64,000 nucleotides of DNA from Adiantum capillus-veneris (taxonomy: Eukaryota; Streptophyta; Polypodiopsida; Polypodiales; Pteridaceae): assembly GCA_014529385.2 (NCBI GenBank), contig CM043952.1, positions 153,203,057 through 153,267,056 on the forward strand, given 5' to 3'. The notes beneath the pieces are model-generated. The model was not told the origin of the DNA and ran no database searches. It saw only the letters and a list, made by a program, of their open reading frames with translations. The position numbers and the translations under genes were made by a program. Position 1 is the first letter of the stretch. Each line of letters opens with the position of its first letter. This document shows, in pieces, positions 46,639-57,295 of the stretch.

Positions 46639-47967
46639 ATGGCCTCTACTTCCTCGTCGTCTGATGCCAAGAGCTTGATGGAAATCAAGCGATTTGACGG
46701 TACAGGTTTCGACCTATGGCAGGATAGGATGCAGGGGATTTTGTTCCTCAAGGATTGTGAGGACGCCCTTTTGGCTGTAAAGCCTGAGGATATGCCGGAT
46801 GAGGATTGGGCCAAGCTCAACAAGAGGGCAAAGGCCTATATCAAAATGGCTATGACCGATGACATTCTGGTGGACATAAAGGGCTTGGACACTGCACATG
46901 CAATTTGGCATAAGTTGAAGGCCACTTATGAGAATGCCACCCCTGTGAATCAAGTGCATTTGATGCGCAAACTGGTGAACATGATGCTTGACGAAGCCAA
47001 GTCGGCTTCTGAGCACTTAAGTGCTTTCACCAGTGTTATGAGTCAGCTACAGGATATTGGGCTCCAACCTTTTGATGACAAGTTGAAAGCCATATTTTTG
47101 TTGATGACTTTGCCAGACTCTTGGGAAACGCTTGTGGTTTCTTTGAGTAATAGCCCCAACCTCACATATGATGGAGTGCGAGGCTCCATCTTAAATGAGG
47201 AAATTAGACGCAAGTCTACTGGTGAGGAAGGTGGCAGTTCTGCTTACAATGCGAGAGGCAGAAGTCAGAAGCAAAATACAGGTACCAAGACTCAAAACAG
47301 GAGCAAAAGCAAGTCTAGGGATAAGGATGTGACTTGTTACCAGTGTGGCACAAAAGGCCATAAGAAGCCAGATTGCAGGTATTTCAAGAAAGAGCAGGAA
47401 AGAAAGAAGGAATCACAGGAGAAGAAGAAGACAGAGGATAAGAAAGGGGAAAAATCAGTAAGTACCTCCTCCAAGGATTCGGAGACTGTCAATGTATCCT
47501 CTAGTGTGGTTATCACAGAGTTATCGGACAGTGAGGAGATCTTGGTTGCAGCTTCATGCCCCTCAGATTTTGTTGTAGCAAATGCAGAAGACATGCTTAT
47601 CTCACGTAGAGATGTCATTGATGCATTGCTAAGTGCAAATGATGGCCTTACACAGTCTTGGATAGTAGACTCGGGTGCCTCATTTCATGTGACTCCATCT
47701 GTGGAGTGTTTTGCTTCTTATCATGCAGGCAAGTATGGCAAGGTTTACCTTGGGGATAACCATGCTTGTGACATTGAAGGAATGGGCACTGTGCGCTTGG
47801 CATTAAACAATGGCCAAGAGTTTATGCTTAAAGATGTAAGGTATGTACCAGGCATCAAGAAGAGTCTATTGTCTGTTGGCCAGATGGATGCCTGGCAAGT
47901 TTCTTGCAGTGGCTCATTTGGAGTTGTGGCACAAAAGACTTGGCCATATGAGCCAGAAGGGACTTGA
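46639..47967 (+). pseudogene. Copia C gag, nucleocapsid and protease
   Basis: ATG 46639 follows a 516-bp leader. The gag part includes SLMEIKRFDGTGFDLWQDRM and HLMRKLVNMMLDEAKSASEH. The knuckle CYQCGTKGHKKPDC is near residue 235, followed by a very lysine/glutamate-rich stretch. The protease site SWIVDSGASFHVTP is intact near residue 343. Shortly after VRYVPGIKKSLLSVGQMDAW the frame is lost. The expected pre-integrase segment (roughly 60 codons) is deleted, and HKRLGHMSQKGL continues in another frame from about 47905. Confidence 0.9.
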
Positions 47968-50692
47968 TGTGCTCTCCTCTTTGAAGAGGGTTGATGTAAA
48001 GGGCACCAAGTTAGATTTTTGTAATGACTGTTTGTATGGTAAACAAAAGAAGTCTTCTTATTATTCTGGTGTCTAGCGCAAAGCTAATGCTCTTGATTTA
48101 ATTCACTCCGATATATGTTCAATGCCTGTTAAGTCTTTTGGTGGTGCATCATACTTTGTTACATTCATTGATGATTGCACTAGGAAAGGCTGGGCATATT
48201 TGTTAAAGAATAAGAGTGAGATATTTAATCCATTTAAGAGGTTTCATGCTTTTGTGACCACGCAAAAGGGTAGTAAGCTTAAATGTCTGAGATATGACAA
48301 TGGAGGGGAGTACACGTCTGCTGAATTTCAACGTTATTGCGAAGAATATGGGATTAAACGGGAGTTGACAGCCCCTTATAATCCATCTTCTAATGGTGTG
48401 GCTGAGAGGTATAACCGTACTTTATGTGAGAGAGTGCGTTGCATGTTGTCCACGGCTAATCTCCCTCATGGGTTTTGGGGAGAGGCTTTGAAAACTGCAG
48501 TTCATGTATGCAATCGCTCTCCTAACAGTACGCTGAAAAATGACATTCCAAAGGAGGTTTCGTCTGGCAAACCTGCCTCTTATGATCATTTGAGAGTGCT
48601 TGGCTGCGAGGCTTTTGTCCATGTTCGTTATGACTTGAGGACAAAGCTAGATGCCAAGTCCATCCAAGGACTCTTCCTAGGTTATGGGGAAGAGGGTGAA
48701 ATGGGCTACAAGATATGGTTGCCTCAGTTTAAGAGGGTTGTACGCAGCCGAGATGTAGTGTTCAATGAGGCTAAACTGCTGAAAAATGCTACATCTTATG
48801 AAATTGACAAGAAATCGGTCAAATTTCAGCCTCTCTTGCCACCTATTGATGTTGAAAAAGAGCCTCAAGATGCATTACCGCAAGCTGAAATTGATAATCA
48901 GCCAGTTAACCTTGAGCCAGAAGAGGTAGGACATGATTTAGATGCTCCAAATGAGGATGGACAGCCACCTGTCATGGCTGAAAATGATTTTCAGCAGCAT
49001 GAGCATGCTGAAAATGAGTTGCCTCCTGATGTAGAACATGTGCCTGAGAATGTAGATCATTGGGTACGCAGGTCTACTCGTGTCAGAAGGCTGATACAGC
49101 GCTTTGACCCCTCTTTGCATCATGTTATGTTGACAGATGAGGGTGAACCTCTTACATATAAAGTGGCAAAATCATGTGAGTTAAGCAGTAAGTGGGAGCT
49201 TGCGATGCAAGAGGAAATCAAATCTTTGCATGCAAACAATACTTGGGATCTTGTGCCATTGCCTAAAGGAAGAAAGGCTCTTCCTAACAAATGGGTTTAC
49301 AAGGTCAAATGTGTTGATGGAAAGCCAAAGTATAAAGCAAGGTTAGTTGCCAAAGGGTATGCACAGAAAGAGGGGATTGACTTTCAAGAGATCTTTTCTC
49401 CTGTTGTAAAGCTTACGACATTGCGTGTCCTTTTTGCTCTCGCTGCAGTGCTTGACTTAGAATTGAATCAAATGGATGTAAAAACAGCTTTTCTTCATGG
49501 TGACATTGATGAAGATATCTACATGAAGCAACCTGAGGGTTTTGTAGTTCCTGATAGAAAGGAACTTGTATGCAAACTAAGAAGGGCACTGTATGGTTTG
49601 AGGCAGTCATCACGTCAGTGGTACAAAAAGTTTGATACTTTTATGCTGTCTCAAGGCTTTAAACGCAGCCATTCAAACCATTGTTTGTATACAAAGAAGG
49701 ATAATGATGGAAGTCCTATAATCCTTGTGCTATATGTAGATGATATGTTGATTGCTGGGAAGCATAAGTCTACCATTGATGCTCTTAAACGTCAACTGAA
49801 TTCAGCTTTTGCAATGAAGGATTTAGGTGATGCTGAGCACATCTTGGGCATGAGAATCAAGAGAGATAGAAAGCTGAAATTGCTCTTCTTATCTCAAGAA
49901 AAGTACATTGCTAAAGTACTTGACAAGTTTAACATGGCTGAAGCTAAGTCACTTGGAGTACCTTTACCTCCACACACAAAATTTAGCAAAGCCGATTGCC
50001 CAAAGGATGACGTGGCAGTGAATGCTATGAAGGGAATCCCTTATGCATCAGCTTGTGGTTCTCTTATATATGCTATGGTTGCCACTCGTCCTGACATTGC
50101 CCATGCGGTGGGGGTTGTTAGTAGATACATGTCTAATCCCGGCAAAGCACATTGGGAAGCTGTGAAATGCATTCTGAGATACTTGTCAGGTACACAATCT
50201 AGGTGTATATGCTATGGCAAAAGTGACCTGAAGTTGTAGGGCTATTGTGATGCAGATATGGCAGGTGACTTGGATACCAGGAAGTCCACTAGTGGCCATG
50301 TGTTTGCTATTGCTGGTGGTGCTATCTCTTGGTGTTCACGACTGCAGAAAATTGTGGCATTGAGTACTACTGAGGCTGAATATATTTCAGCCACTGAGGC
50401 TTCTAAAGAGGCGATATGGTTGGGCAGACTTGTCAAAGAGCTTGGTATGCCTGCTAGTACTCCTGTCTTGGGATGTGATAGCCAGAGTGCTGTCTATTTG
50501 GCCAAGAATGCCATGTTTCATGCACGGACAAAGCACATTGATGTGCGATACCACTTCATACGACAGGTATTGAAGGATGGTCTAGTCACCTTGACTAAGA
50601 TTCACTCACAGGATAACCCTGCAGATGTTCTCACCAAGAGTCTTGCTAAGGCTCAACATGAGCATTGCATACACCTGGTGGGAGTTGGTTAA
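47905..50692 (+). pseudogene. Copia C integrase, reverse transcriptase and RNase H
   Basis: LWHKRLGHMSQKGLDVLSSL and FCNDCLYGKQ form the HHCC region. A TAG at 48074-48076 is followed by LIHSDICSMP, FIDDCTRKGWAYL and NGVAERYNRTLCERVR of the core. RT has WELAMQEEIKSLHANNTW and LVLYVDDMLIAGK. RNase H has [33 protein letters not shown] and [15 protein letters not shown] second TAG at 50237-50239 interrupts RNase H in frame. The natural stop is at 50690-50692. Apart from these two codons and the upstream deletion the frame is open for 2.8 kb. Confidence 0.92.
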
Positions 50693-50727
50693 CTTAAAGG
50701 CTTCATTTATGCCTTTAAGTGGGAGGT

Positions 50728-51004
50728 TGTTGGGTTAAAGGCTTAAATAACCCCTTTTTGTACATTTTTATACTTTGTCCAGGTTCATATTGAACCTGGA
50801 CACATTTTTTAAAGGTCACTTATAATAAAAGTGGGAAAACCCAAAACTCACTTATTGAGTTTTCCCCAAAAACGTGAGCCCTCTCTCTCTCCATCTTCGT
50901 TCAGCTAGCGCTTCCCTCTGCAGCACAGTGCCTCCGCTTCAAGCCTCAAGGACTGCACTTCCTCGCGTGCTCTTTCACTTGCACACACCGCCGCGCGCTC
51001 AACA
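50728..51004 (+). repeat. 3' LTR of Copia C
   Basis: 277 bp. About ten differences from the left LTR. The palindrome loop at about 50779-50803 reads TAT instead of ATA. Confidence 0.94.
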
Positions 51005-51009
51005 ATACC

Positions 51010-51321
51010 CCTGACAATGCAACCGAAGTTTGCCAATGACAAGTGTAATGGCTACATCCCTGACGGGTGCGGCTAGAACTGCCTCTGCAAGTGGTCCCAT
51101 CCGATCGGGAGTGATCTCGAGCCGCGCGCCAATTCCGGTGACATGAAGTTGGCCTTAGCTCCTCCATCAAAGAAGATCAAGACTTCTTGGTCTTTCACTT
51201 TGCCCCAAGCTCGGCAAAGTTCTATACTCTCGTCCAACGTGCTGGGATCGGTACCCACGCAATCTGAAACCAATCTTGTTTTCATCTTGCCTCTTCTTCC
51301 ACGTTCCTCAGCTGCTCTCAA
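51010..51321 (-). pseudogene. Gypsy A protease N-terminal part
   Basis: The frame reads KTRLVSDCVGTDPSTLDESI and DQEVLIFFDGGAKANFMSPE. The retropepsin site is normally D-(S/T)-G-A; here it is D-G-G-A, so the hydroxyl residue is lost. Sequence continues across the Copia C insertion into 45841. Confidence 0.75.
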
Positions 51322-52870
51322 ACTCTCAGGCCTTGCGTCGTCCTTGTCGTTCTATTCTTTCTGTGCCTTTTTAGGGCACTACATGGAGATATGTCCAGTT
51401 TCCCCGCATCCAAAGCACTTCCCTTCCTTGATGTAGCGAGCTCTCTCCTGAGGAGTGAGCTTGGGTTGTGCATCTTTCTTTTCTGGGTTGCTCTTCCTCT
51501 TTCTACTTTCATTTGTCGAAGTCTGTTCAGCTCTTTGCGTCATGTTCTCATCTGTGGGGTAGGCCAAACTGCCACAGTGAATGGCAAAACCCCGTTTCGC
51601 ATGACTCATCAACTCCTAAATAGAAGCTGACTTCTGTTCCAAGGAGTGATCTCGGATCTCTATAGGAAGACCCAAGGTAAACCGCTCAATCTGTTCCTTG
51701 AACGAGATCTTTTTAAATGAAGAGGCGGGTAGAAAAGACCTCTAGAATCTCTCGCAATAAGCGTCCACTATATCCTTCTTGGTCATCCGAAGATGGTTCC
51801 AAGCAGTTTGTATATCGCGTTCATACTCTCGAGTCAGCCAAGAAGAAATAAAAAGCCTCTTGAATTTCACCCATTTAACTAGCGCAGTGTTGTTTAATAG
51901 AAGCGTGGACCACCAAGTTCGAGCATTCCCCTTAAAGTAAGAGACAGCTCTCCGAATCTTAGAGTGCTCGGAGTAACGCCCTCCCGCAAAAGCGATGTCA
52001 ACCTGCTGTACAAACGACAAAGCCTTCGAAGCATCTCTATAACCAAAAAACGTGTCAAATTTAATTGGTTGTCCACCTTCCTTCAACTCTTGAACTTTCT
52101 TGCTTTTGCCTTCCAGAAAGTCATATTGGTTGGCTTTGTAAAAATTCTTCTTCTTTGCATAAAAGCTGCTGTCATCCGAGTCCGAACTAGACGAGTCCTC
52201 TGTAGAACTATCAACCACAGGGCGAGATTTAGACTTCTTTGCCTTTTTCTTGCCCTTTCCAAAGCGTTGCTTTTTGCTTCGCTTTTTGCCCTCCCTATCT
52301 TCTTCGCTCGAGTCAGATGAGCTAGAAGAACTGTGAAAAGAAGAAGAAGAAGGAGAGTTGGGTACTCCTTCAAATCGAACACGCTTCTTCTGCTTTCTTG
52401 CCTTTTCAAAAGTAGACTGACGACCCAAATAACCCGAGAAGTCAATGCTTTTCTTCTGCTTTTTGTCGTGCTTTAACTTTGTTCTACACGTCAAAAAGCT
52501 GAGCAATTCGTGCATCAACCACCTCTTTAAATTCTCTCTCTGTATACCTCTTGGGAGTAGGAGGTTTCTTGAGAGTGGGTTTTCGGGGTGGTTTTGTGGT
52601 CTTGTGCACTTCCTCGAAAGAAGTCTGGCTCATATATTTTGCCAATTTCGGGTCCTTGGCAAAATTAAGCATCATCTTTGTTGCATTGCCGATCAATTGT
52701 CGACGTTCCATCTCTTGACGCTCCACCTGAGTAGGCCAAGGCGGGACATACTCCTTGACTGAATCTTCGTTGTGATCCCTTCCCGCATCTCCGGATGCAG
52801 AGGGAGTCGACTGAACTTTGCCTGAAGCCATAAGTGCCGCGGAAAAAAAATTAGGGATCGGATTTCCCAT
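51322..52870 (-). pseudogene. Gypsy A gag
   Basis: ATG 52870 opens an N-terminal segment (MGNPIPNFFSAALMASGKVQ) to a frameshift near 52490. From 52518 one frame runs through a serine/lysine-rich region and the capsid-like RDASKALSFVQQVDIAFAGG and YFKGNARTWWSTLLLNN. The nucleocapsid knuckle CFGCGETGHIS ends at a TAG before the final cysteine. This frame has four in-frame stops (near 51742, 51612, 51385 and 51355) and all are TAG. Confidence 0.85.
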
Positions 52871-52901
52871 AGAAGAGAAATCGATCGTGCTCTGATACCA
52901 C

Positions 52902-53578
52902 TATAACACACTTGGACACTACAAGTCGAGAATCTACCACGACACCACAAATAATCACTTCAAACAGTTCACAGTTCACAGTTCACAATTGATTCGACAC
53001 TAGCCCGGCGGAGTTCCGTGCCTAGAGATATTGGCCCCAAAAGACTAGCGCCCCTTTCGGTATTTCTTTTTGTATTAATCTGTGTTCAAAGTACAAGAGT
53101 GCGGACAGGCCCTCACACTCAGACTCTGTGTCCAGATGCTCTGAGTTATGAGGCCCTGTCCACGTATTTAAAAGTACATGAGATGCCAAAAGCAGAGCCC
53201 AAAAGCTATCCCTAAAAGCTGAAAATCAAAAGCTTTTGAAATATAAAGCAGAGGCTCTTTCTCTCTCTTGCTTGTAAAAATAAAGCAAAAGAAGAAGTTT
53301 CTCTCTCTCTCAAGTTCTCTTGCATAGAAAAAACAAAAGGTTCGCTCTCTCTCCTTGCGTAGGAAAAGCAACAAAAAGCTGCAGCTGATCAGCCCACAAA
53401 AAGCACCACAATCTGCGGAAGCCCGTACAACCTGCCACATGTCCAGCTTTCCGCAATTTCCGGGACTGGGCAGCGGTACAGTCAGCCACGTCAGCATTTC
53501 AGCGTCTCTACATTTTCCCGGCTTGTGCAAGGTGTGTGTGTGTACACATGGGCAGCCACGTCATCACATTTTGTGACA
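52902..53578 (-). repeat. 5' LTR of gypsy A
   Basis: 677 bp. The terminal TG is changed to TA here (TATAACAC vs TGTAACAA in the other LTR). Includes a small duplication of CAGTTCA near 52963-52985. Confidence 0.92.
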
Positions 53579-53583
53579 TCCGG

Positions 53584-54255
53584 AGCCGTGCAGAGGGTGT
53601 AGGGAGGGTGGTGAATCCCTGTCACTGCCCCAGATGAGCTGAAAACAGAGAAAACAGCAAGGGGTAAAGGCTGAAATCTAATGAAGACGGAGAGGATACT
53701 GGCCGGCAATGCACCAGATGCAAAGCCGGGTAGGTGGTGGCGAGATCCGGGGTCCAGAAGCTGAGCGCTGCCCTCCTGCTGTAAAAACGCAAGTCAATTT
53801 GCAGCCCACTTTTGCTGCACTTTTTGGCACCAAAAACCTTCTATTTGCTGAAAAAACAAAGGCTTGATGGATACCCTAGGTGCCTAGCAACTTGTGGAAG
53901 GTGTCAATGACACAAAATAATGAATAAAACCCCCAAAAATGGGTTGAAAACCCAAAAACGCAGATGAGGGTCAAAAACGCAAATGGATCTGGAGGGGTTT
54001 TCCGCAACAAAGATGTCCAGAAATGGTAGCGCTAAACAAGGAAATCAGCAAATCTGATGTTTCTTGCAACAAATGCAATTGAGGTGAGGTCCTACGCGAC
54101 AGAAATGGCTCCCGTTTTTGCGCTTGCCTGGCTGATGTAAAACACTGGTAGATCCGGCTCCAGTTGCAAAAACGCTGGTTGATCCAACCCTTGGGAGACG
54201 AACCTGATGCTATGTAGCGCCTCAGAATAGGCAGAGCCTGAAGCTACTAATACCA
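53584..54255 (-). other. 5' internal part of element B
   Basis: Continuation of B to the right of A. It contains no recognised coding sequence and ends at the degenerate primer site. Confidence 0.6.
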
Positions 54256-54280
54256 AGTGAGAGTGTGCATGTGCGGAAGC

Positions 54281-54321
<41 letters not shown>

Positions 54322-55393
54322 GAGATGGTGAAGAGGGGGCGATCAGCCCCCCACTGACTACCATAGCAAAAGACACAATACAACCAGATGTGTGATCTCT
54401 GTGAGATGAGAGATGTGGAAGTGGGTGTCACAAGGCGGGCACCATGTGCCAATAGAAAATAACAGACTGAACAACTTTATGCACTTCAAATAACAACTAA
54501 ACTCAAATGGAGAGAGAGAGAGAGAGACGACACGCGACACGGAGTGGCGGAATTCCACCCCAAAGAGTATTGGCCCCAAACCTTGGCGCCCCTTTCGGTA
54601 TTTCTTTATATTGCATCAACACAGTACAAGCCGGTACTCCAGACTCTGCACCTTCGTACTGAAGCATGCCAGAGAATGAGCCCTAGCCTCATATTTAAAG
54701 GCCCTTGGCCTGAAAAGCAGTTATAGTAAAAAGCCTTTAAAACTCAAAAGCTTCTGGTTCAAAAGCAAAGCCAAAAAGCTGCCAGCGTAAATCATGGAAA
54801 TCCGTACAGCCTGCCACGTCGCAAAACGCAGAAATCTGTCCTTAGGGTTAGGGTTAGGGTTAGGGTTTCTGCAATTTTAGGGTTTTTGGCAACAAAAATT
54901 AGGGTTTGCAGGTTTTAGGGTTAGGGTTTCCAAAATTAGGGTTTCAGCAGTTAGGGTTTCTGGCAGAAATTAGGGTTAGGGTTTCCAGAATTAGAGTTTT
55001 AGCAGTTAGGGTTTTTGCTCTCGGGCAACCACGTCATCACTCTGTGACACTTCTTCTGTTGCTTGTTCTTCTTAGGGTTTAGGCCCCTCGACCGATAACT
55101 CCATTCTTCAGTAGGTCGACACGTCAGCAGTTTGTTACAGTGGGTACCCCCTGGCCCTATAAATAGGTGCCCAAGGGGAGGTAGGGCAAGGCTTGATTAA
55201 AAAATCCCCACGACCCAACAGAAAAATGATATATGGAAATATATGTGGACGCCCGGACAAAGTGGGCGGCCAGCCCCAAACTTAGGTGGCCGGACTAGGT
55301 ACAACCTAGACTATGGGTGGCCAGCCCGGAGACATACTAGCCGTACAAGTATGCCCTAGACTTGTGAAGCAACAGAGTGGTGTAAGTCTAACA
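54256..55393 (-). repeat. 5' LTR of element B, split by a solo LTR
   Basis: The two halves (54256-54425 and 55140-55393) align with 39612-40018. About 35 bp of GA lies at 54282-54316, shorter than in the sister LTR. The right half has an insertion GGGGAGGTAGGGCAAGGC-type (55175-55205) absent from the left LTR. Confidence 0.88.
54426..55139 (-). repeat. Solo LTR of the gypsy K family
   Basis: 714 bp, TGTCACAAGG...TTTGTTACA, flanked by GTGGG at 54421-54425 and 55140-55144. It is the same family as the LTR at 60741-61323. No internal sequence is present, so it arose by LTR-LTR recombination. Positions 54841-55020 are packed with TTAGGG/TTTAGGG-like words. The empty site exists in B's other LTR. 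Confidence 0.92.
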
Positions 55394-55649
55394 CTCTCTC
55401 TGGCTATGCTCCCGAGCGAATATGCCAAAGTGAGGCCTTTGCAACTTATTTATTGGCCCTTGGCCAAAAGGATACAAGTGACAGTTGAAGCAGTTGACGA
55501 GGTTTCTATAATGCTCATTATGGAAACCCTGAAGACAAAGCAGGTGATCATTTTTCTAGACATATGGGAGATGCAGCGACTTGGATTTGGAAATGCTTAT
55601 GGACACATAATAATTCATGTCGTACAATTCCTTTTGATGGATTTTGACT

Positions 55650-55810
55650 CCAGCGAGACGCCTAAAAGACTACAAGGATTCCAAAGTGTAAAGTTTTCTA
55701 TTTGATGGCAAACAAGATGAGAAGAAAGCACTCACCTTTATTCAACAGTTTGATGCAACGTTTTCAGGTGGGCAGAGGCTTCCAAGGTTACAAAAGCAGC
55801 ATCCTTTCTC
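55650..55810 (+). pseudogene. Gypsy gag fragment
   Basis: Plus-strand FLFDGKQDEKKALTFIQQFD then FSGGQRLP resembles the capsid segment KFDTFFGYRDASKALSFVQQ in A, with stops before and after. The nearby frame 55399-55705 is not recognised. Confidence 0.45.
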
Positions 55811-56033
55811 AAGAGAACTACTTTGACATGGTGAAACACTTTGCTTACTCAACAAGAAGCACCAGGAACATAGCTAGGATTCAAACGGCTTTTTGCTTCA
55901 TTATGGCTGATTGCAAAACTTGAAGCTGATATCCTCAAAATTTGAATTCATCTCAAATTATAGAAAAGGTATTCTGACCTTACGAAGGTATATATGTAGA
56001 GATTCACTCATCCAATACAATCAAAGATATTGG
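55811..56033. other. No feature recognised
   Basis: Between the gag fragment and the recognisable part of the next LTR; the start of that LTR probably lies within this stretch. Confidence 0.35.
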
Positions 56034-56749
56034 GCAGACACTTAGTGCAGTAACTCCTGAGAGCTATAAATAGGACCCGCTACATTGTAATCAGGCTTCT
56101 TAGTTGCTTGTATTTCGGCTTTAGCTTTCTAAGCACTTTCGGGTTTACGAGCTCTCGCCTCTAGTTTCACCCTGTAATCATTGCTTCTATAATCATCTGA
56201 GCTTAAACCCATTATACATTGTACTGGTTCTTCTTGAGCTATTAATCTGAATCTGCAATTACTCTTTCCAGCCTTTCAATTATGTCTCTCGTTTCAGTAT
56301 AACATTCCAGTTCAGTTATCTATTTCAATCCAGTCAGTACTCTGTTCTAGTCTCACTAACTGAACTGACGACATAACCATAGTCACACGAAACGGCCTTT
56401 CGGGAGGGGGAAACGCGAACGGAGTTTCCCCACCGTTTCGGATCGGTCGAAACGGCGTTTCGGCATGAAATTTTTTATAACGTTCAATTTGGGCAAAAAT
56501 CGTCAGCGCTGGTTTTTTCGAGCAGAAAAGCGTGGCCAATTTTTCTCTGCAAGCGAAACGCAAGGCAACGATTGCAGGAAGAGATTTTTCCCCCTTTGCG
56601 CACCTGATTCTATTGGTTTGCGCTGGCATCTAACGCCATCTGAGTTCTACGCTATCTGAGTTCTGTCAACCTGTGTGGGTTTTGTGGGCTGATTGTGTGC
56701 GTACCTTGCAGGGCACCTGCCATCTAGGTCTTGACTCTTCACGCACGCC

Positions 56750-57295
56750 ATGACAGACCCATATTGGAGGTATGTGACCAAATTGGCCGGCTATGGAGGA
56801 AAAGGGGACTCAAAAAAATGGAGATGCAACTTTTGTGGGCTTGAGAAGACAGGGAGTGTAACTCGTGTGAAAGACCATCTTGGGCATGTACCTGGCAAGG
56901 ATATCACACCTTGTGAACACGTCCCAGTTGATGTGAAAACTGGGCTTGCGGAATGCAAAGCAAAACGCTTGGCTTTGGTCGACATTGAAGAGGAGACTCA
57001 AACAAGTCAGAGTCCAGGAGAAGCAAGCCAATTGAGCTCAAAAAGAAGTCGATTGGAGTCCGCAACAGGAAGTCCAAGTGTATCATCGACTTCTCTTGCA
57101 AAAAGGACTCCTTTGCCAAATGTTGATGTAGGTAAAAAGGGGTCTATCACTCTGCAATCTGCAAGCATTAAAGCTGGCATTCAAAAGCAAGCTATGAAGA
57201 TAGCTACCCGTGAGGTGACACGCTTCTTCATAAGATGTGCTATTCCATTCAATGTGGCCAGAACTAAGCAGGGCAGTGAGTCGCATAGGATGTGA
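56750..57295 (+). pseudogene. hAT H1 transposase N-terminal part with BED zinc finger
   Basis: ATG 56750. Residues 5-50 contain WRYVTKLAGYGGKGDSKKWR, then the finger CNFC...RVKDHLGHV...C, the BED domain that binds transposon ends. A serine-rich linker follows, then FIRCAIPFNVAR, which starts the transposase proper. A one-base shift near 57262-57275 moves the continuation to the next frame, so the protein is split. Confidence 0.85.

Larger units (their letters stand above)
45847..51004 (+). mobile_element. Complete Ty1/copia element 'C' inserted in gypsy A
   Basis: LTRs 45847-46122 and 50728-51004; ATACC at both 45842-45846 and 51005-51009. Primer site TGGTATCAGAGCC at 46125-46137; polypurine tract TTAAGTGGGAGGT before the right LTR. 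It lies on the plus strand, antisense to A. It has one deletion/frameshift and two nonsense codons, so it is close to intact but inactive. The same family appears as element G at 62933. Confidence 0.95.
41517..53578 (-). mobile_element. Ty3/gypsy chromovirus 'A', nested in B and split by Copia C
   Basis: LTRs 41517-42183 and 52902-53578; TCCGG at both 41512-41516 and 53579-53583. The tRNA-iMet primer site is at 52889-52900, 1 bp from the 5' LTR. The polypurine tract follows the 3' LTR (plus strand ACCCCCCTCTTGAAAG). Domain order on the minus strand is gag, protease, RT, RNase H, integrase, chromodomain, which defines a chromovirus. Without Copia C the element is about 6.9 kb. Several frameshifts and stops make it inactive. 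Confidence 0.93.
39612..55393 (-). mobile_element. Non-autonomous LTR element 'B', outermost level of the nest
   Basis: Left LTR 39612-40018; right LTR 54256-55393, interrupted by a solo LTR. CTCTC stands at both 39607-39611 and 55394-55398. The primer site is degenerate (plus strand TACTAATACCA at 54245-54255). A pyrimidine run after the left LTR is the antisense polypurine tract, giving minus orientation. Removing A, C and the solo LTR leaves about 3.0 kb, with no gag, RT or integrase that I can recognise. Similar LTR ends suggest kinship with Copia F. Confidence 0.88.
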
